A stretch of DNA of 64,000 nucleotides from Methylophilales bacterium UBA4017 (GCA_002384685.1 DGAZ01000043.1:31164-95163); one strand, 5' to 3'; shown: positions 9,039-18,934, counted from the stretch's first letter. The notes: generated from the letters alone by a model not told the origin. A program made the numbers and translations.

Positions 9039-10424
9039 TTAAGCTTTTCTTCTCCTATACCATACCCAAAAGCCTAACCCAAACAACCCAATAGGAATGA
9101 AGTATTGAAATAGGTGAAAAATAGTCCAAGCAATTAATCTGCCCTTATCGTCTGCGGGTATCGTTACATTAACGTCTTTTAGCGGCATTGGTTGTATGGT
9201 AATCAGCTGGTCATCACCAGATAACCAATTAACCATATTAATCCCTAGATCTAAATTTCCGCCAGAAGTAATAAAATAATTGGACAGAAATGATGCATTT
9301 CCTACCACAACAATTCTCTGACCTACATCACCGTATTCCCTGCTCATTGCCACAGCAATATTAACTGGTCCTTTCTTATCAAACGTAGGATCAAAGCTTA
9401 GCTTATTTTCTAGTTTCTTCTTGCTAGAAGTTAGCCAACCATTTGGAGCTACCTCGATCAAATTCGAAACTCTCCATCCATTCTCGTAAGTTCCTTTTGC
9501 AAAAACTTCATAGGCATCGGAGTACTGCGTTCTCAACATAAAGTTTTGGGTAATAGGGTGATCACCGTAGACTAACGCATAGGACACATCCTCGCTTGAT
9601 CCAAAGTTCAGCGACGATTTATCTACTACTTTTCCATCAGATAACCTTAATCCAAGATAATTTGCTAAATCATTTAGCCCTTGAAAGTTATTATCGTCAA
9701 GCAACCATAAAATATTTCCTCCACTTTCTACATACCGCAAAATCTTTTTGGCCTCCGGTTTAGTTACCGGAACTTGAGGGCTTGCTATAACTAACATAGC
9801 GCCTTCTTTTGGAACTTCATTAAGAGCAGTTAAGTCAGGATTGGAGAATTTAAAACCTTTACTTTCTAGTTGCTGTCCAAATGCACCAAGGTCATGATTC
9901 TTTAGCCCTAATAAGTTTTTTTCGCCATGCCCATCTAAATACATTATTGGCTTATTGTTTGTTCTAGAAAGCCGTACTAACAAATTGGTTAACTCTTGCT
10001 CGGCAAAAGGTGGGGTAATATGCTCGGTTCTTTTGTTATATTCTACAATGACCTCGCCATCAGTCCTAATTCCAAGCTCTTCGACTAATTTTGGCTCTAG
10101 GGTTGGATTAATAAAGCTAATTGTTATGTCTTTTTTTTCTCTTTGATACTTTGCAACAAAATCAAGCAGGCCTTTTTTGAAGTTATCTCCTTTATTAGCA
10201 TCATCATTTGTAGCAAAAACAGTCATATTGATTGGACCATTCATGCTTTCAAGAATCTCAATGCTGCCCTTGGTTAAAATACTTCTGCTAGCTTGGGTCA
10301 TATCTTTAACAAAAACAAATTGATTGGACAATATCCCTATCAATAGAATAAGTGCAAAAAATAGCAAAATGAAAAAGCTATTTTGAAATAAATACTGAAG
10401 CCTTAATTTTTTATTGGTTTTCAT
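9039..10424 (-). CDS. GldG-like ABC transporter auxiliary protein
   Basis: A 461-residue protein with one transmembrane helix near residues 14-35, a periplasmic GldG/IFT52-like domain and a second helix near residues 435-455. Landmarks are PIMYLDGHGEKNLLGL and GGNILWLLDD, typical of the ABC_transp_aux family found in the Bacteroidetes gliding protein GldG. It lies 4 bp after the ABC-2 permease. No gliding genes are visible here, and the substrate of the proteobacterial version is unknown. Confidence 0.87.
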   Translation of the reverse strand: MKTNKKLRLQYLFQNSFFILLFFALILLIGILSNQFVFVKDMTQASRSILTKGSIEILESMNGPINMTVFATNDDANKGDNFKKGLLDFVAKYQREKKDITISFINPTLEPKLVEELGIRTDGEVIVEYNKRTEHITPPFAEQELTNLLVRLSRTNNKPIMYLDGHGEKNLLGLKNHDLGAFGQQLESKGFKFSNPDLTALNEVPKEGAMLVIASPQVPVTKPEAKKILRYVESGGNILWLLDDNNFQGLNDLANYLGLRLSDGKVVDKSSLNFGSSEDVSYALVYGDHPITQNFMLRTQYSDAYEVFAKGTYENGWRVSNLIEVAPNGWLTSSKKKLENKLSFDPTFDKKGPVNIAVAMSREYGDVGQRIVVVGNASFLSNYFITSGGNLDLGINMVNWLSGDDQLITIQPMPLKDVNVTIPADDKGRLIAWTIFHLFQYFIPIGLFGLGFWVWYRRRKA

Positions 10425-10428
10425 AGGG

Positions 10429-11175
10429 TTATCCAGTTAGCCTGTCTGAATCCAGACGCCTTATTGTCAAGGTAATGAAAGTGACAATAAACAACATAAA
10501 ATATACAACGTCCGATGTATCGATAACCCCTCTTGTAAATGACTGGAAGTGTTTTGACATAGATATATGGTTAAACCAATGAGTAGGATCTGAGGCTGTG
10601 AAATTACCAAAAATTACCATAGCAAATAATGCAATAAACGTTGATATTGCTGCGATTATAGGCTGACTAGTTAAGCTTGAAAAATATATACCCAGAGCAC
10701 AGAAGCTTCCAATAAGAAGCATAAGACCGAACGAGTTCCCTATAAGGTAACCGAAATCAATGTCAGCCCAAATATTCATAGAACTCAACATGATAAAAAT
10801 ATAGAGCACTAGAATACCAAGAAAAATCACCATTCCTAAGAACTTTCCAACAACGATCTCTGTTAATGAAATGGGAGCGCTAAATAAAAATGGAAGTGTT
10901 TGACTTCTTCTTTCCTCGCTAATCAATCTCATCGTTAAAATTGGAATTGCAACGGTCATTAAAAAGTTAGCTGCTCCGTAAACATTTTGTCCAACAAAGA
11001 TTGTAATCCCTTGCCTCTCTGCCGGCCTAATTGATCCTGACATGACCTCAAAATACTTATTTACTCCATCTAGATAAAGAAAACCAAAACCAAACATAAG
11101 TAAGGCCAAGATAATCCATCCCATTGGCGATGCAAATAAGCTCTTGAGTTCTTTTCTAGCAATATTTATTATCAT
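10429..11175 (-). CDS. ABC-2 type exporter permease (GldF-like)
   Basis: A 248-residue polytopic protein with six hydrophobic segments and the ABC-2 family hallmark LISEERRSQTLPFLFSAP in the first cytosolic loop. The N-terminus (IARKELKSLFASPMGWI) is typical of GldF-like permeases. It lies 2 bp after the ATPase gene and 4 bp before the GldG-like gene, so the three form one transporter. Substrate unknown. Confidence 0.92.
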   Translation of the reverse strand: MIINIARKELKSLFASPMGWIILALLMFGFGFLYLDGVNKYFEVMSGSIRPAERQGITIFVGQNVYGAANFLMTVAIPILTMRLISEERRSQTLPFLFSAPISLTEIVVGKFLGMVIFLGILVLYIFIMLSSMNIWADIDFGYLIGNSFGLMLLIGSFCALGIYFSSLTSQPIIAAISTFIALFAMVIFGNFTASDPTHWFNHISMSKHFQSFTRGVIDTSDVVYFMLFIVTFITLTIRRLDSDRLTG

Positions 11176-11177
11176 AT

Positions 11178-12104
11178 CTATTTTTTTATTTGAGTTAGTT
11201 GAACAAAAATATCTTCTAAGCTAGTAATGTCAGGTGCTATGTGAAATAGGCCCCATTTATTTTTTACAGCTAAAGCCACAATTTCTTCAGCTGGTAAATA
11301 TTTCTCTTTAAAATGTATTCTGCACATTGCATTATCAAGGATATCTACCTGGGTAACGCCAGAAATTTCAGTTAATACTTTTTTGGTAGGGGTTTTTGTA
11401 AAGCCTACCAATAGCTTATTACCTCTTCTCTGCTGCTTAAGATCATCAATCGATCCATTAAAAACTAAACTACCTTTATCAATAATTTGTACGCGATCGC
11501 ATACCATTTCAACCTCTGGAAGAATATGAGTAGACAAGATAACGCTGTGTTTTTTGCCAATCTCTTTAATCAGATTTCTAATCTCCCTAATTTGAATAGG
11601 ATCTAAACCAACTGTTGGCTCATCTAGAATGACAATTTCTGGCTCATGAATTATGGCTTGAGCAATGCCAACGCGTTGCTGATAGCCGTTAGATAAATTT
11701 TCAATCAATCTTTTGCTCATATGACCAAGCCCACACTTATCTTTTGCAACCTCTACAGCTTTGCTTATCTTTGATGACTCCACCTTATGAAATCTTGCGG
11801 CTATAGTAAGAAACTCATCAACAGTCAATTCTTTATAAAGCGGCCTCATCTCAGGTAAATAGCCTATCATCTCTTTAGCTTTTTTAGGTTCATTGACCAT
11901 ATCAAATCCGCAGATTTGTACAGACCCATCTGAGGGAGCTAAATTTCCAGTTAACATTCGCATCGTGGTAGATTTTCCAGCGCCATTAGGCCCCAAAAAC
12001 CCTAGCACCTCACCTTTTTCAAGATTGAATGAAACATCGCTGACCGCGTGATTACCGCCAAAATTTCTTGAAAGATTTATTGCTTGTAAAGTAGAAACAG
12101 CCAT
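11178..12104 (-). CDS. ABC exporter ATPase (GldA-like)
   Basis: A 308-residue ATPase with Walker A GPNGAGKST, signature LSNGYQQRVGIAQAI, Walker B IVILDEPTVGLDP and a C-terminal extension of about 80 residues seen in ABC-2 exporters. It is the first gene of a minus-strand operon that runs ATPase, permease, GldG-like, DUF4340, mutM. The promoter must lie in 12105-12313, which it shares with the divergent TPR gene. Substrate cannot be told from sequence. Confidence 0.93.
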   Translation of the reverse strand: MAVSTLQAINLSRNFGGNHAVSDVSFNLEKGEVLGFLGPNGAGKSTTMRMLTGNLAPSDGSVQICGFDMVNEPKKAKEMIGYLPEMRPLYKELTVDEFLTIAARFHKVESSKISKAVEVAKDKCGLGHMSKRLIENLSNGYQQRVGIAQAIIHEPEIVILDEPTVGLDPIQIREIRNLIKEIGKKHSVILSTHILPEVEMVCDRVQIIDKGSLVFNGSIDDLKQQRRGNKLLVGFTKTPTKKVLTEISGVTQVDILDNAMCRIHFKEKYLPAEEIVALAVKNKWGLFHIAPDITSLEDIFVQLTQIKK

Positions 12105-12313
12105 TAAAAATTATCCGTTAATGAGTAAATAAACCCAGCCTATGATGGAGCATTATTGTATGAAAAAGTTTAAACAAATAAACCAGACTGAATTATATGC
12201 AAAAACTCGAGTCATTTGTACTTATTAGTTAAGAAAGTTTGTTAGTTAATGCATTAAATTGCTTCAAGCTAAACCTTAACCGAAAAAATTACATGAGGTA
12301 TCATATAGCTAAT

Positions 12314-13993
12314 ATGAAAAATTTAATTATAACTTTGGTGCTTGCATTTCAAGCCAATATTGCCTGGGCTAATGATGAAGCTAATTTTGATATTTCACAG
12401 CCAGCTAAAATCCAAGAAGCGAATGCTGAATTTGTGTATAAATTTTTGTTGGCTGAAATTGCTGCTCAACGTGGGGACTTAAACTCTGCAGGGCATCTAT
12501 ATTACGATCTTGCAAAGCTGACCAAGAACATACCTCTTGCACAACGAGCAACTAATATTGCCGGATATGCTCGCAATGGTCGTTTAGCGCTTGATTCAGC
12601 AGAGTTATGGCGGCAGCTTGATGACTCATCATTAGAGGCTAAACAGATTCTTGCAGAACTTTTTATATCCAGTGGTAATCTTGCAAAAGCGAGGCCGCTT
12701 ATTGAAAAACTTCTTGAATTAGAAAAAACCAGAGCAGAAGGATTTCTTTACCTAAACAATTTATTAACTAAAGTAGAAAATAAAAAGAATGCCTTACGTT
12801 TCATTCTTGCAATTGCTAAGCCATACAATGGTCTTGCTGAAGCACATTTCAGCATTGCTCATACGGCTTATTTTGCTGGCGACCTTAAATTAACCGAAAA
12901 GGAACTAGATCTTGTGGAGGCTATAAATCCTAAATGGGAAACCTCAGCCCTATTTAGGGGGTATATCATTGCTAAAGAGTGGCCGGAAAAAGCACTGGAG
13001 TTTTATAAATCATTTTTAAAAAGTAATCCAAATTCAAATGAGGTTCGACTAGAATTTGCAAAGACATTAACTAGCTTAAAGCGATATGACGATGCTAAGA
13101 AGCAATTCCTTAAATTAGTGGATGGATCATTAGCGTCTCCTGAAATAAGCTTAACAGTAGCGCTACTATCGCTAGAGCTAAATGATGATAAATTAGCCGA
13201 GAAATTTTTTAATCAATCTATTGAGCGAGGTTATGACGATCCTGACAAGATTCAAATGTATCTTGCAAGAATATATAATAAAAGAGGAGATTTTAAAAAA
13301 TCATTGTCTATTTTAGATAAGATAATTTCCGGATTATTGTTTGTAGATGCAAAACTTCTTGCAGCAGAAATCATTGTGCAAAATAAATCTACCGAAGAAG
13401 CTATTGAATCGCTTTCTCTTTACAAAAATATTAGTTCTAGCGATAAGCTGCGATTTCTTCGAGCAAAGACATCTATGCTATTCAATGATGGGCGGCCACA
13501 AGATGCTTTTGACCTCCTGAAAAGTGAAGATAAAAATTATAGTGATTCCTCGGAATTTAAATTTGATTATGCAATGCTTGCAGAAAAAATGGGCAATTTA
13601 TTGCTCATGGAGCAACTTCTAAAAGAAGCTATAAAAATTAAACCAGATTTTGCTCTAGCATATAATGCTTTAGGGTATTCATATGCTGACAGAAATATAA
13701 AGCTTGCTGACGCAAAAAAGTATATTGAAATAGCTTTATCTATAGAGCCTAAAAATCATTACATTATTGATAGCATGGGCTGGCTTCACTATAGACTTGG
13801 AAATATAGATATAGCATTAGAATTTACCCAAAAAGCCTATGCCATTCAAAAAGACCCTGAAATTGCAGCACATTTAGGTGAGATTTATTGGAAGAAAGGC
13901 GAAAAAGATGAGGCAAAAAGAATCTGGCAAGATTCCCTTGTTAACAATCCTTCCAATTCGGTTCTTAACGAAACGTTCCAGAGATTTAATTAG
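12314..13993 (+). CDS. Exported tetratricopeptide-repeat protein
   Basis: A 559-residue TPR protein with an N-terminal signal peptide (MKNLIITLVLAFQANIAWA, cleavage probably after Ala). Repeats cover most of the mature chain. The strongest are the C-terminal ones around FALAYNALGYSYADR and HYIIDSMGWLHYRLG. The frame is open upstream to a TTG at 12239, and ATG 12293 is also possible. I chose ATG 12314 because it puts the signal peptide at the N-terminus. This gene usually precedes lolB in betaproteobacteria, suggesting an envelope role, but no function is assigned. Confidence 0.85.
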   Translation: MKNLIITLVLAFQANIAWANDEANFDISQPAKIQEANAEFVYKFLLAEIAAQRGDLNSAGHLYYDLAKLTKNIPLAQRATNIAGYARNGRLALDSAELWRQLDDSSLEAKQILAELFISSGNLAKARPLIEKLLELEKTRAEGFLYLNNLLTKVENKKNALRFILAIAKPYNGLAEAHFSIAHTAYFAGDLKLTEKELDLVEAINPKWETSALFRGYIIAKEWPEKALEFYKSFLKSNPNSNEVRLEFAKTLTSLKRYDDAKKQFLKLVDGSLASPEISLTVALLSLELNDDKLAEKFFNQSIERGYDDPDKIQMYLARIYNKRGDFKKSLSILDKIISGLLFVDAKLLAAEIIVQNKSTEEAIESLSLYKNISSSDKLRFLRAKTSMLFNDGRPQDAFDLLKSEDKNYSDSSEFKFDYAMLAEKMGNLLLMEQLLKEAIKIKPDFALAYNALGYSYADRNIKLADAKKYIEIALSIEPKNHYIIDSMGWLHYRLGNIDIALEFTQKAYAIQKDPEIAAHLGEIYWKKGEKDEAKRIWQDSLVNNPSNSVLNETFQRFN

Positions 13994-14006
13994 ACGAAAC
14001 TTCTAA

Positions 14007-14558
14007 ATGAAGCATTTAATTTTAATTTTTTGTTTGCTGCTCACTTCTGGCTGTGCTTACATCACAACCAACTCAGATTCTCCTCCGATATTAAAAGAAG
14101 CTATTCCCTACAAAGGACTCATTAAAAATTTTAAGTTTACTGGTAAGTTTGTAATCTTTATTGATGATAAAGGTTTTTCAGGAAGTCTTACCTGGGACTC
14201 GAATGATAAGAGAGACTATGTCAAAATTTATAATCCATTCAGCTCTTTAATAGCATCAATTACACTTAAGTATCCGGAAAAGAAAATTGATCTGCAGGTA
14301 ATGGATAAAAATAATCAAGCGAATACCGACCAAACGCTAAAAAAAATATTTTTAGCGGAAGAAAATATTTTTACATTAAAAAAATTCCTGGTTAACCCGC
14401 CCACAAATATTTCAAAAGACAGGGAAATTGATGTTAATTTTGATGGGTGGGATATTCGATATATAGGGTTGCATCCCCAGGGCCAGACTGCTCAAACCAC
14501 AATCTTTAAAAAAAATAATATCTCAATAAAAATTTTCATCAATAAATGGGGTATTTAA
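14007..14558 (+). CDS. lolB: Outer-membrane lipoprotein receptor LolB
   Basis: A 183-residue lipoprotein. The signal peptide ends at a lipobox (LTSGC, Cys about residue 16). Conserved LolB features are FKFTGKFVIF, the GFSGSLTWD strand and DGWDIRYIG towards the end. LolB accepts lipoproteins from periplasmic LolA and inserts them into the outer membrane. It is between the TPR gene and ispE, the usual order. It is a little shorter than typical LolB (about 200). Confidence 0.88.
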   Translation: MKHLILIFCLLLTSGCAYITTNSDSPPILKEAIPYKGLIKNFKFTGKFVIFIDDKGFSGSLTWDSNDKRDYVKIYNPFSSLIASITLKYPEKKIDLQVMDKNNQANTDQTLKKIFLAEENIFTLKKFLVNPPTNISKDREIDVNFDGWDIRYIGLHPQGQTAQTTIFKKNNISIKIFINKWGI

Positions 14559-14591
14559 ATCAAAACGGACAAAAAAATCAGTAAAGATTTC

Positions 14592-15422
14592 ATGAGGTTT
14601 CTCGCTCCAGCAAAAATTAATTTATTCTTAAGAATTTTAAGTAAATCGAATAACAACTACCATAATCTGCAAAGTATTTTTCATATGGTTGACCTGTATG
14701 ATGAGATTTCTATAAAACCAAGGTCTGATAGAAAGATTATCGTAGAAAATGACGATGAATCCATTTCCAAAGAAAGTGATTTGTGCCTTAGGGCTGCTCA
14801 GTTAATTCTTGATGGTAGGAAGCTAGGAGTCACCATTAAAGTCAAAAAAAATATTCCCGTTGGAGCTGGGTTGGGAGGAGGAAGCTCCGATGCCGCAACC
14901 ATTCTTCTAGCATTAAATCAAATATTTAGCTTAGGGGTTAACAAAAAAACATTGATGGTACAGGGGTTAAAGTTAGGAGCAGATATTCCTTTTTTTATTA
15001 ACGGCGAAAATGCATGGGTTGAAGGTGTTGGTGATAAGATTAGCCCCATTTTAATCGAAAACTATAGCTACATTTTTGTAATCCCTAGTATATCCATATC
15101 TACTGCTAGCATCTTTCAAGATTTTAAATTGACAAACAAGCTAATTCCGTTGAAAATAGCGACCTCATTTAGTAATATTGAACATGATAATATTGGTAAT
15201 GATTTAGTTGAAACTATTTTCGAAAAACACCCTAGGTTACGTGAGTTATTTATATGGCTTAAAGAGTTTGGAGATCCGAAAATATCAGGCACTGGATCTA
15301 CATTATTTATTAAATCCAATGATTTGAATTTAACAAGGCTAATTGAAAAACAAAAACCAAAAGATACTAGGATTATTAGCGTTAAGGGTTTATCGGTTCA
15401 CCCGCACTTTTTGACCGATTAA
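14592..15422 (+). CDS. ispE: 4-diphosphocytidyl-2-C-methyl-D-erythritol kinase IspE
   Basis: A 276-residue GHMP kinase. The N-terminus [14 protein letters not shown] and the glycine-rich ATP loop [15 protein letters not shown] (near residues 92-106) are diagnostic, and the C-terminal motif SGTGSTLF is present. It phosphorylates CDP-methylerythritol in the MEP isoprenoid pathway. Its stop codon ends one base before the tRNA-Gln gene. Confidence 0.97.
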   Translation: MRFLAPAKINLFLRILSKSNNNYHNLQSIFHMVDLYDEISIKPRSDRKIIVENDDESISKESDLCLRAAQLILDGRKLGVTIKVKKNIPVGAGLGGGSSDAATILLALNQIFSLGVNKKTLMVQGLKLGADIPFFINGENAWVEGVGDKISPILIENYSYIFVIPSISISTASIFQDFKLTNKLIPLKIATSFSNIEHDNIGNDLVETIFEKHPRLRELFIWLKEFGDPKISGTGSTLFIKSNDLNLTRLIEKQKPKDTRIISVKGLSVHPHFLTD

Positions 15423-15423
15423 T

Positions 15424-15500
15424 TGGGGAGTCGCCAAGCTGGTTAAGGCACAGGGTTTTGATCCCTGCATGCGAAGGTTCGAATCCTTCCTCCCCAGCCA
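15424..15500 (+). tRNA. tRNA-Gln (anticodon TTG)
   Basis: A 77-base cloverleaf. Acceptor TGGGGAG pairs with CTCCCCA at 15490-15496, then discriminator G and an encoded CCA. The anticodon stem CAGGG/CCCTG encloses loop TTTTGAT, giving anticodon TTG (reads CAA/CAG). The T arm contains GTTCGAATC. It starts one base after the ispE stop, and the likely prs TTG start follows 22 bases after the CCA, so it appears embedded in an mRNA. Confidence 0.98.
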
Positions 15501-15522
15501 ATTTTATTCAAGGAAAAAACCT

Positions 15523-16473
15523 TTGAAAACTAAAGAGCTTATGATTTTTGCTGGAAATGCAAACATAGACCTCGCTGAGAAAGTTGTTAGTCACCTAAAC
15601 ATGAAACTTGGAAAGGCCACCGTGGGTTGCTTTAGTGATGGCGAAACCATGGTTGAACTCCTCGAAAATGTCCGAGGTAAAGATGTGTTTATTCTTCAGT
15701 CTACAAGCTTTCCTACAAACGATAACCTAATGGAAATACTAGTCATTGTTGATGCTCTTCGCAGATCATCAGCCGCGCGCATAACTGCAGCAATTCCTTA
15801 CCTAGGCTATTCTAGACAAGATAGAAGACCAAGGTCTGCTCGTGTAGCTATTACAGCAAAAGTCGTTGCGAACATGCTAACAACCGTCGGGGTCAATAGA
15901 TTGCTAACCATGGACCTTCATTCAGACCAAATACAAGGTTTTTTTGATATACCTGTTGATAATATTTATTCAACTCCCGTCCTACTTGAGGACCTGGTAA
16001 AACAAAATTATAAAAATCCCGTTATCGTATCCCCAGACGTTGGTGGGGTTGTCAGAGCAAGAGCGTGTGCAAAGATTCTAGGGTCGGACTTAGCCATTAT
16101 TGATAAAAGAAGGCCAAAGCCTAACGTCTCTGAAGTAATGAACATTATTGGGGATGTCTCAGGAAGAACCTGCATCATAATTGATGATATTGTTGATACG
16201 GCAAATACCTTGGTTGAAGCTGCGACAGCACTTAAGAAACAAGGTGCTGAAAAAGTTGTTGCTTATGCTACACATCCTATCCTGTCTGGCAATGCCATTC
16301 AAACGATCGATGCTTCAGAGCTTGATGAAATTGTAATTACTGATACAATTACGCTTCGCGAAAATGCTAAAAATACTACAAAAATCAGACAATTGTCTGT
16401 AGCAAAAATTTTAGCTGAGACTATTAAACGAATTAGCGATGAAGATTCAGTGAGTTCATTGTTTATCGACTAA
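15523..16473 (+). CDS. prs: Ribose-phosphate pyrophosphokinase (PRPP synthetase)
   Basis: A 316-residue enzyme making PRPP from ribose-5-phosphate and ATP for nucleotide, His and Trp synthesis. The ATP site [20 protein letters not shown], the catalytic flexible-loop [10 protein letters not shown], and the PRPP-binding [12 protein letters not shown] near residues 215-226 are intact. The frame is open back into the tRNA (15469), which is impossible as a start. TTG 15523 is preceded by AGGAAA at 15511-15516 and gives the expected length. ATG 15541 would lose six residues. Confidence 0.96.
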   Translation: MKTKELMIFAGNANIDLAEKVVSHLNMKLGKATVGCFSDGETMVELLENVRGKDVFILQSTSFPTNDNLMEILVIVDALRRSSAARITAAIPYLGYSRQDRRPRSARVAITAKVVANMLTTVGVNRLLTMDLHSDQIQGFFDIPVDNIYSTPVLLEDLVKQNYKNPVIVSPDVGGVVRARACAKILGSDLAIIDKRRPKPNVSEVMNIIGDVSGRTCIIIDDIVDTANTLVEAATALKKQGAEKVVAYATHPILSGNAIQTIDASELDEIVITDTITLRENAKNTTKIRQLSVAKILAETIKRISDEDSVSSLFID

Positions 16474-16491
16474 TTTTTGGTCTAGTTATCC

Positions 16492-16522
16492 AATAGCCCT
16501 GGTCGCGGGGCTATTTTAATTT
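16492..16522 (+). terminator. Probable intrinsic terminator after prs
   Basis: AATAGCCC (16492-16499) and GGGCTATT (16508-16515) form an 8-bp stem with an 8-base loop, followed by TTAATTT. The U tract is short and interrupted, so read-through into rplY is likely. The rplY start is 20 bases after the stem. Confidence 0.55.
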
Positions 16523-16534
16523 AGGAGCAATATA

Positions 16535-17215
16535 ATGAAAATTGAAATAAAAGCAATTGTAAGAGAGTTGAAAGGAACGGGTGCGAGCCGCCGTCTTCGA
16601 CATGCAGGGAAAACACCGGGCGTTCTTTATGGTGGCGTTAAAGATGCGACAAGTTTAGAGATTGATAGTAAAGAGTTATTTATGCAGTTTAGGCATGAGG
16701 CTTTTCACGCGTCTATCCTAACACTCAATTTAGACGGTAAAAAAGAAGCAGTCATTCTTAGGGACTTCCAAATGCATCCAGTTCGCAATAATATTATGCA
16801 TATTGATTTTCAAAGAATTAATGAAAATGAAAAAATTCATGTAAAAGTGCCATTCCACTTCACCAATGAAGAAACTGCACCTGGCGTAAAGTTAGAAGGG
16901 GGATTAATTTCACATATTATGACCGAAATAGATGTTGCCTGTTTACCAAAAGACCTTCCACAATACATTGAGGTTGATATGGGCGAACTATCTATTGGTG
17001 ACTCAATTCACTTGTCAGAAGTAAAAGTCCCTGAAGGAGTTGAGTTAACAGGGCTTAGTGATGAAAATGACCCTGTTATTACCGCAATAAGCAAGCCTAA
17101 AGTGGTCGTTGAAGAAGTTGTTGCCGCTCCTTCTGAAACAGACGAAGAAGGTGAGTCTGCAGGTGATTCTGATGCAGAAAAAACAGATGATCAAGGTGCA
17201 GAGTCAAGCGAATAA
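16535..17215 (+). CDS. rplY: Large ribosomal subunit protein bL25 (long CTC/TL5 form)
   Basis: A 226-residue two-domain bL25. The N-terminal 5S rRNA-binding domain has GASRRLRHAGKTPGVLYGG, and the C-terminal beta domain is followed by an acidic tail. AGGAGCAAT precedes the ATG. The order prs-rplY-pth-ychF is widely conserved. It ends just before a strong hairpin at 17223-17252. Confidence 0.96.
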   Translation: MKIEIKAIVRELKGTGASRRLRHAGKTPGVLYGGVKDATSLEIDSKELFMQFRHEAFHASILTLNLDGKKEAVILRDFQMHPVRNNIMHIDFQRINENEKIHVKVPFHFTNEETAPGVKLEGGLISHIMTEIDVACLPKDLPQYIEVDMGELSIGDSIHLSEVKVPEGVELTGLSDENDPVITAISKPKVVVEEVVAAPSETDEEGESAGDSDAEKTDDQGAESSE

Positions 17216-17222
17216 TAAAATA

Positions 17223-17252
17223 AACCCTGCTCTTAACAATAAGGGTGGGGTT
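17223..17252 (+). promoter_or_regulatory. Long RNA hairpin covering the pth ribosome-binding site
   Basis: Bases 17223-17235 can pair with 17240-17252 in a 13-bp stem around the tetraloop ACAA. Ten pairs are Watson-Crick and three are G-U, so the structure is better as plus-strand RNA than on the minus strand. The 3' arm contains AGGGTGGGG, the only purine-rich Shine-Dalgarno-like sequence before the GTG start of pth (17260). AAATTTT follows, so it could also be a weak terminator for rplY. Confidence 0.6.
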
Positions 17253-17259
17253 AAATTTT

Positions 17260-17832
17260 GTGAGTAAAATAAAATTATTTGTAGGGCTAGGTAATCCTGG
17301 TGAAAAATATTTGCTTACTAGGCATAATGCAGGATTCTGGTGGCTTGATTTTGTTGCACTTAATCATCGTTTGTCATTTAAAAAAACCACTAAATATTTT
17401 GGCGAATACTCTAATTATCAAGACAATGCTGATGTCCATTTCTTAAAACCTTCTACATTTATGAACGAGAGCGGAAAGTCTGTTCAAGCCATTACAAGCT
17501 TCTACAAAATAAAACCAGAAGAAATACTAATAATCCATGACGAACTTGATATTGTCCCGGGCAAGGTTAAATTAAAATTGGGTGGTGGTCATGGCGGTCA
17601 TAACGGAGTTAAGGATATTTCAAATCAATTAGAATCGAATAACTTTTGGAGACTGAGAATTGGTATTGGGCACCCCGGTGATAAAAATGAGGTGAGTAGC
17701 TATGTTCTCAAGAAACCTTCAAAGATTGACTCGGGTCTAATTGAGGATAGTATTTTTAGTAGCTACCAAATCTTCTCTCTATTAGTAAATGGAGAGCTTG
17801 ATAAAGCAATGTTAAATCTACACTCCGCTTAA
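17260..17832 (+). CDS. pth: Peptidyl-tRNA hydrolase
   Basis: A 190-residue enzyme that releases peptidyl-tRNA after aborted translation. FVGLGNPGEKYLLTRHNAGF carries the substrate-binding Asn and catalytic His (about residues 8-27). The motif FLKPSTFMNESG and HDELDIVPGKVKLKLGGGHGGHNG are also complete. The frame could start at GTG 17245, but GTG 17260 gives the usual N-terminus and good spacing from the purine-rich site. Confidence 0.96.
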   Translation: MSKIKLFVGLGNPGEKYLLTRHNAGFWWLDFVALNHRLSFKKTTKYFGEYSNYQDNADVHFLKPSTFMNESGKSVQAITSFYKIKPEEILIIHDELDIVPGKVKLKLGGGHGGHNGVKDISNQLESNNFWRLRIGIGHPGDKNEVSSYVLKKPSKIDSGLIEDSIFSSYQIFSLLVNGELDKAMLNLHSA

Positions 17833-17848
17833 ACGTTAAGGATATTAT

Positions 17849-18934
17849 ATGAAATGTGGCATAGTTGGTCTTCCTAATGTTGGTAAATCAACATTATTCA
17901 ATGCGATTACAAAAGCAGGTATAGACGCAAATAATTACCCTTTTTGTACTATTGAACCAAATGTCGGTATTGTTGAGGTTCCAGACCAAAGAATAAGCGT
18001 GCTTTCTGCCATCGTAAATCCTGAAAAAATACAACCTGCCATAGTCGAGTTTGTCGATATTGCCGGTTTGGTTGAGGGCGCATCGAAGGGAGAAGGGCTG
18101 GGAAATAAATTTCTAGCGAATATTCGTGAAACAGATGCAATTCTTCATGTTGTACGCTGCTTTAATGACGACAATATCATTCATGTTGCAGGTAAAATCG
18201 ATCCAACATCTGATATTGAGACCATTCACACAGAACTCATTTTGGCAGACATGGAAACGTTAGAAAAAGCTATCCAAAAAGAAACAAAAAAATCTAAATC
18301 TGGTGACAAAGAATCGAAAAGCCTTATTGCTCTATATGAGCGATTACAGGAAAATTTTAACCAAGGCCATTTAGCAATAAAATTAAAATTAGATAAAGAT
18401 GAAATTTCACTTATCAAGCCTTTATGTTTAATTACTATTAAACCGATGATGTTCGTAGCAAATGTTGATGAGAATGGCTTTGAGAACAACAAAAACCTTG
18501 ATGCTCTTCAGCTGTATGCAAGCGACACAGGCTCACCAGTTGTTTCTATATGCGCCAAAATAGAGTCAGACATTTCAGAGCTTGAAGACGAAGAAAAGCT
18601 TATATTCTTATCAGAAATGCATCTTACCGAGCCTGGATTAAATCGACTTATCAGAGAGGCATACACTTTATTAGGTCTACAAACCTACTTTACAGCTGGA
18701 GTTAAAGAAGTAAGAGCATGGACAACCAAGGTTGGTGCAACAGCCCCTCAAGCCGCAGGCGAAATACATACTGACTTTGAAAAAGGCTTCATTAGGGCCG
18801 AGGTTATCGCCTTTGATGACTTCGTAGCTTATAAAGGTGAAGCCAAATCAAAGGAAGCTGGAAAAATGAAATTAGAAGGAAAGGAGTATGTAGTTAAAGA
18901 TGGAGATGTTATGCATTTTAGGTTTAATGTTTGA
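17849..18934 (+). CDS. ychF: Ribosome-binding ATPase YchF/Obg-like
   Basis: A 361-residue P-loop protein with G1 [12 protein letters not shown], the [22 protein letters not shown] switch region, a coiled-coil insert and a C-terminal TGS domain ([20 protein letters not shown]). The NxxE specificity element typical of ATP-preferring YchF replaces NKxD. It binds ribosomes and affects stress adaptation. AAGGATATT precedes the ATG. Confidence 0.97.
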   Translation: MKCGIVGLPNVGKSTLFNAITKAGIDANNYPFCTIEPNVGIVEVPDQRISVLSAIVNPEKIQPAIVEFVDIAGLVEGASKGEGLGNKFLANIRETDAILHVVRCFNDDNIIHVAGKIDPTSDIETIHTELILADMETLEKAIQKETKKSKSGDKESKSLIALYERLQENFNQGHLAIKLKLDKDEISLIKPLCLITIKPMMFVANVDENGFENNKNLDALQLYASDTGSPVVSICAKIESDISELEDEEKLIFLSEMHLTEPGLNRLIREAYTLLGLQTYFTAGVKEVRAWTTKVGATAPQAAGEIHTDFEKGFIRAEVIAFDDFVAYKGEAKSKEAGKMKLEGKEYVVKDGDVMHFRFNV

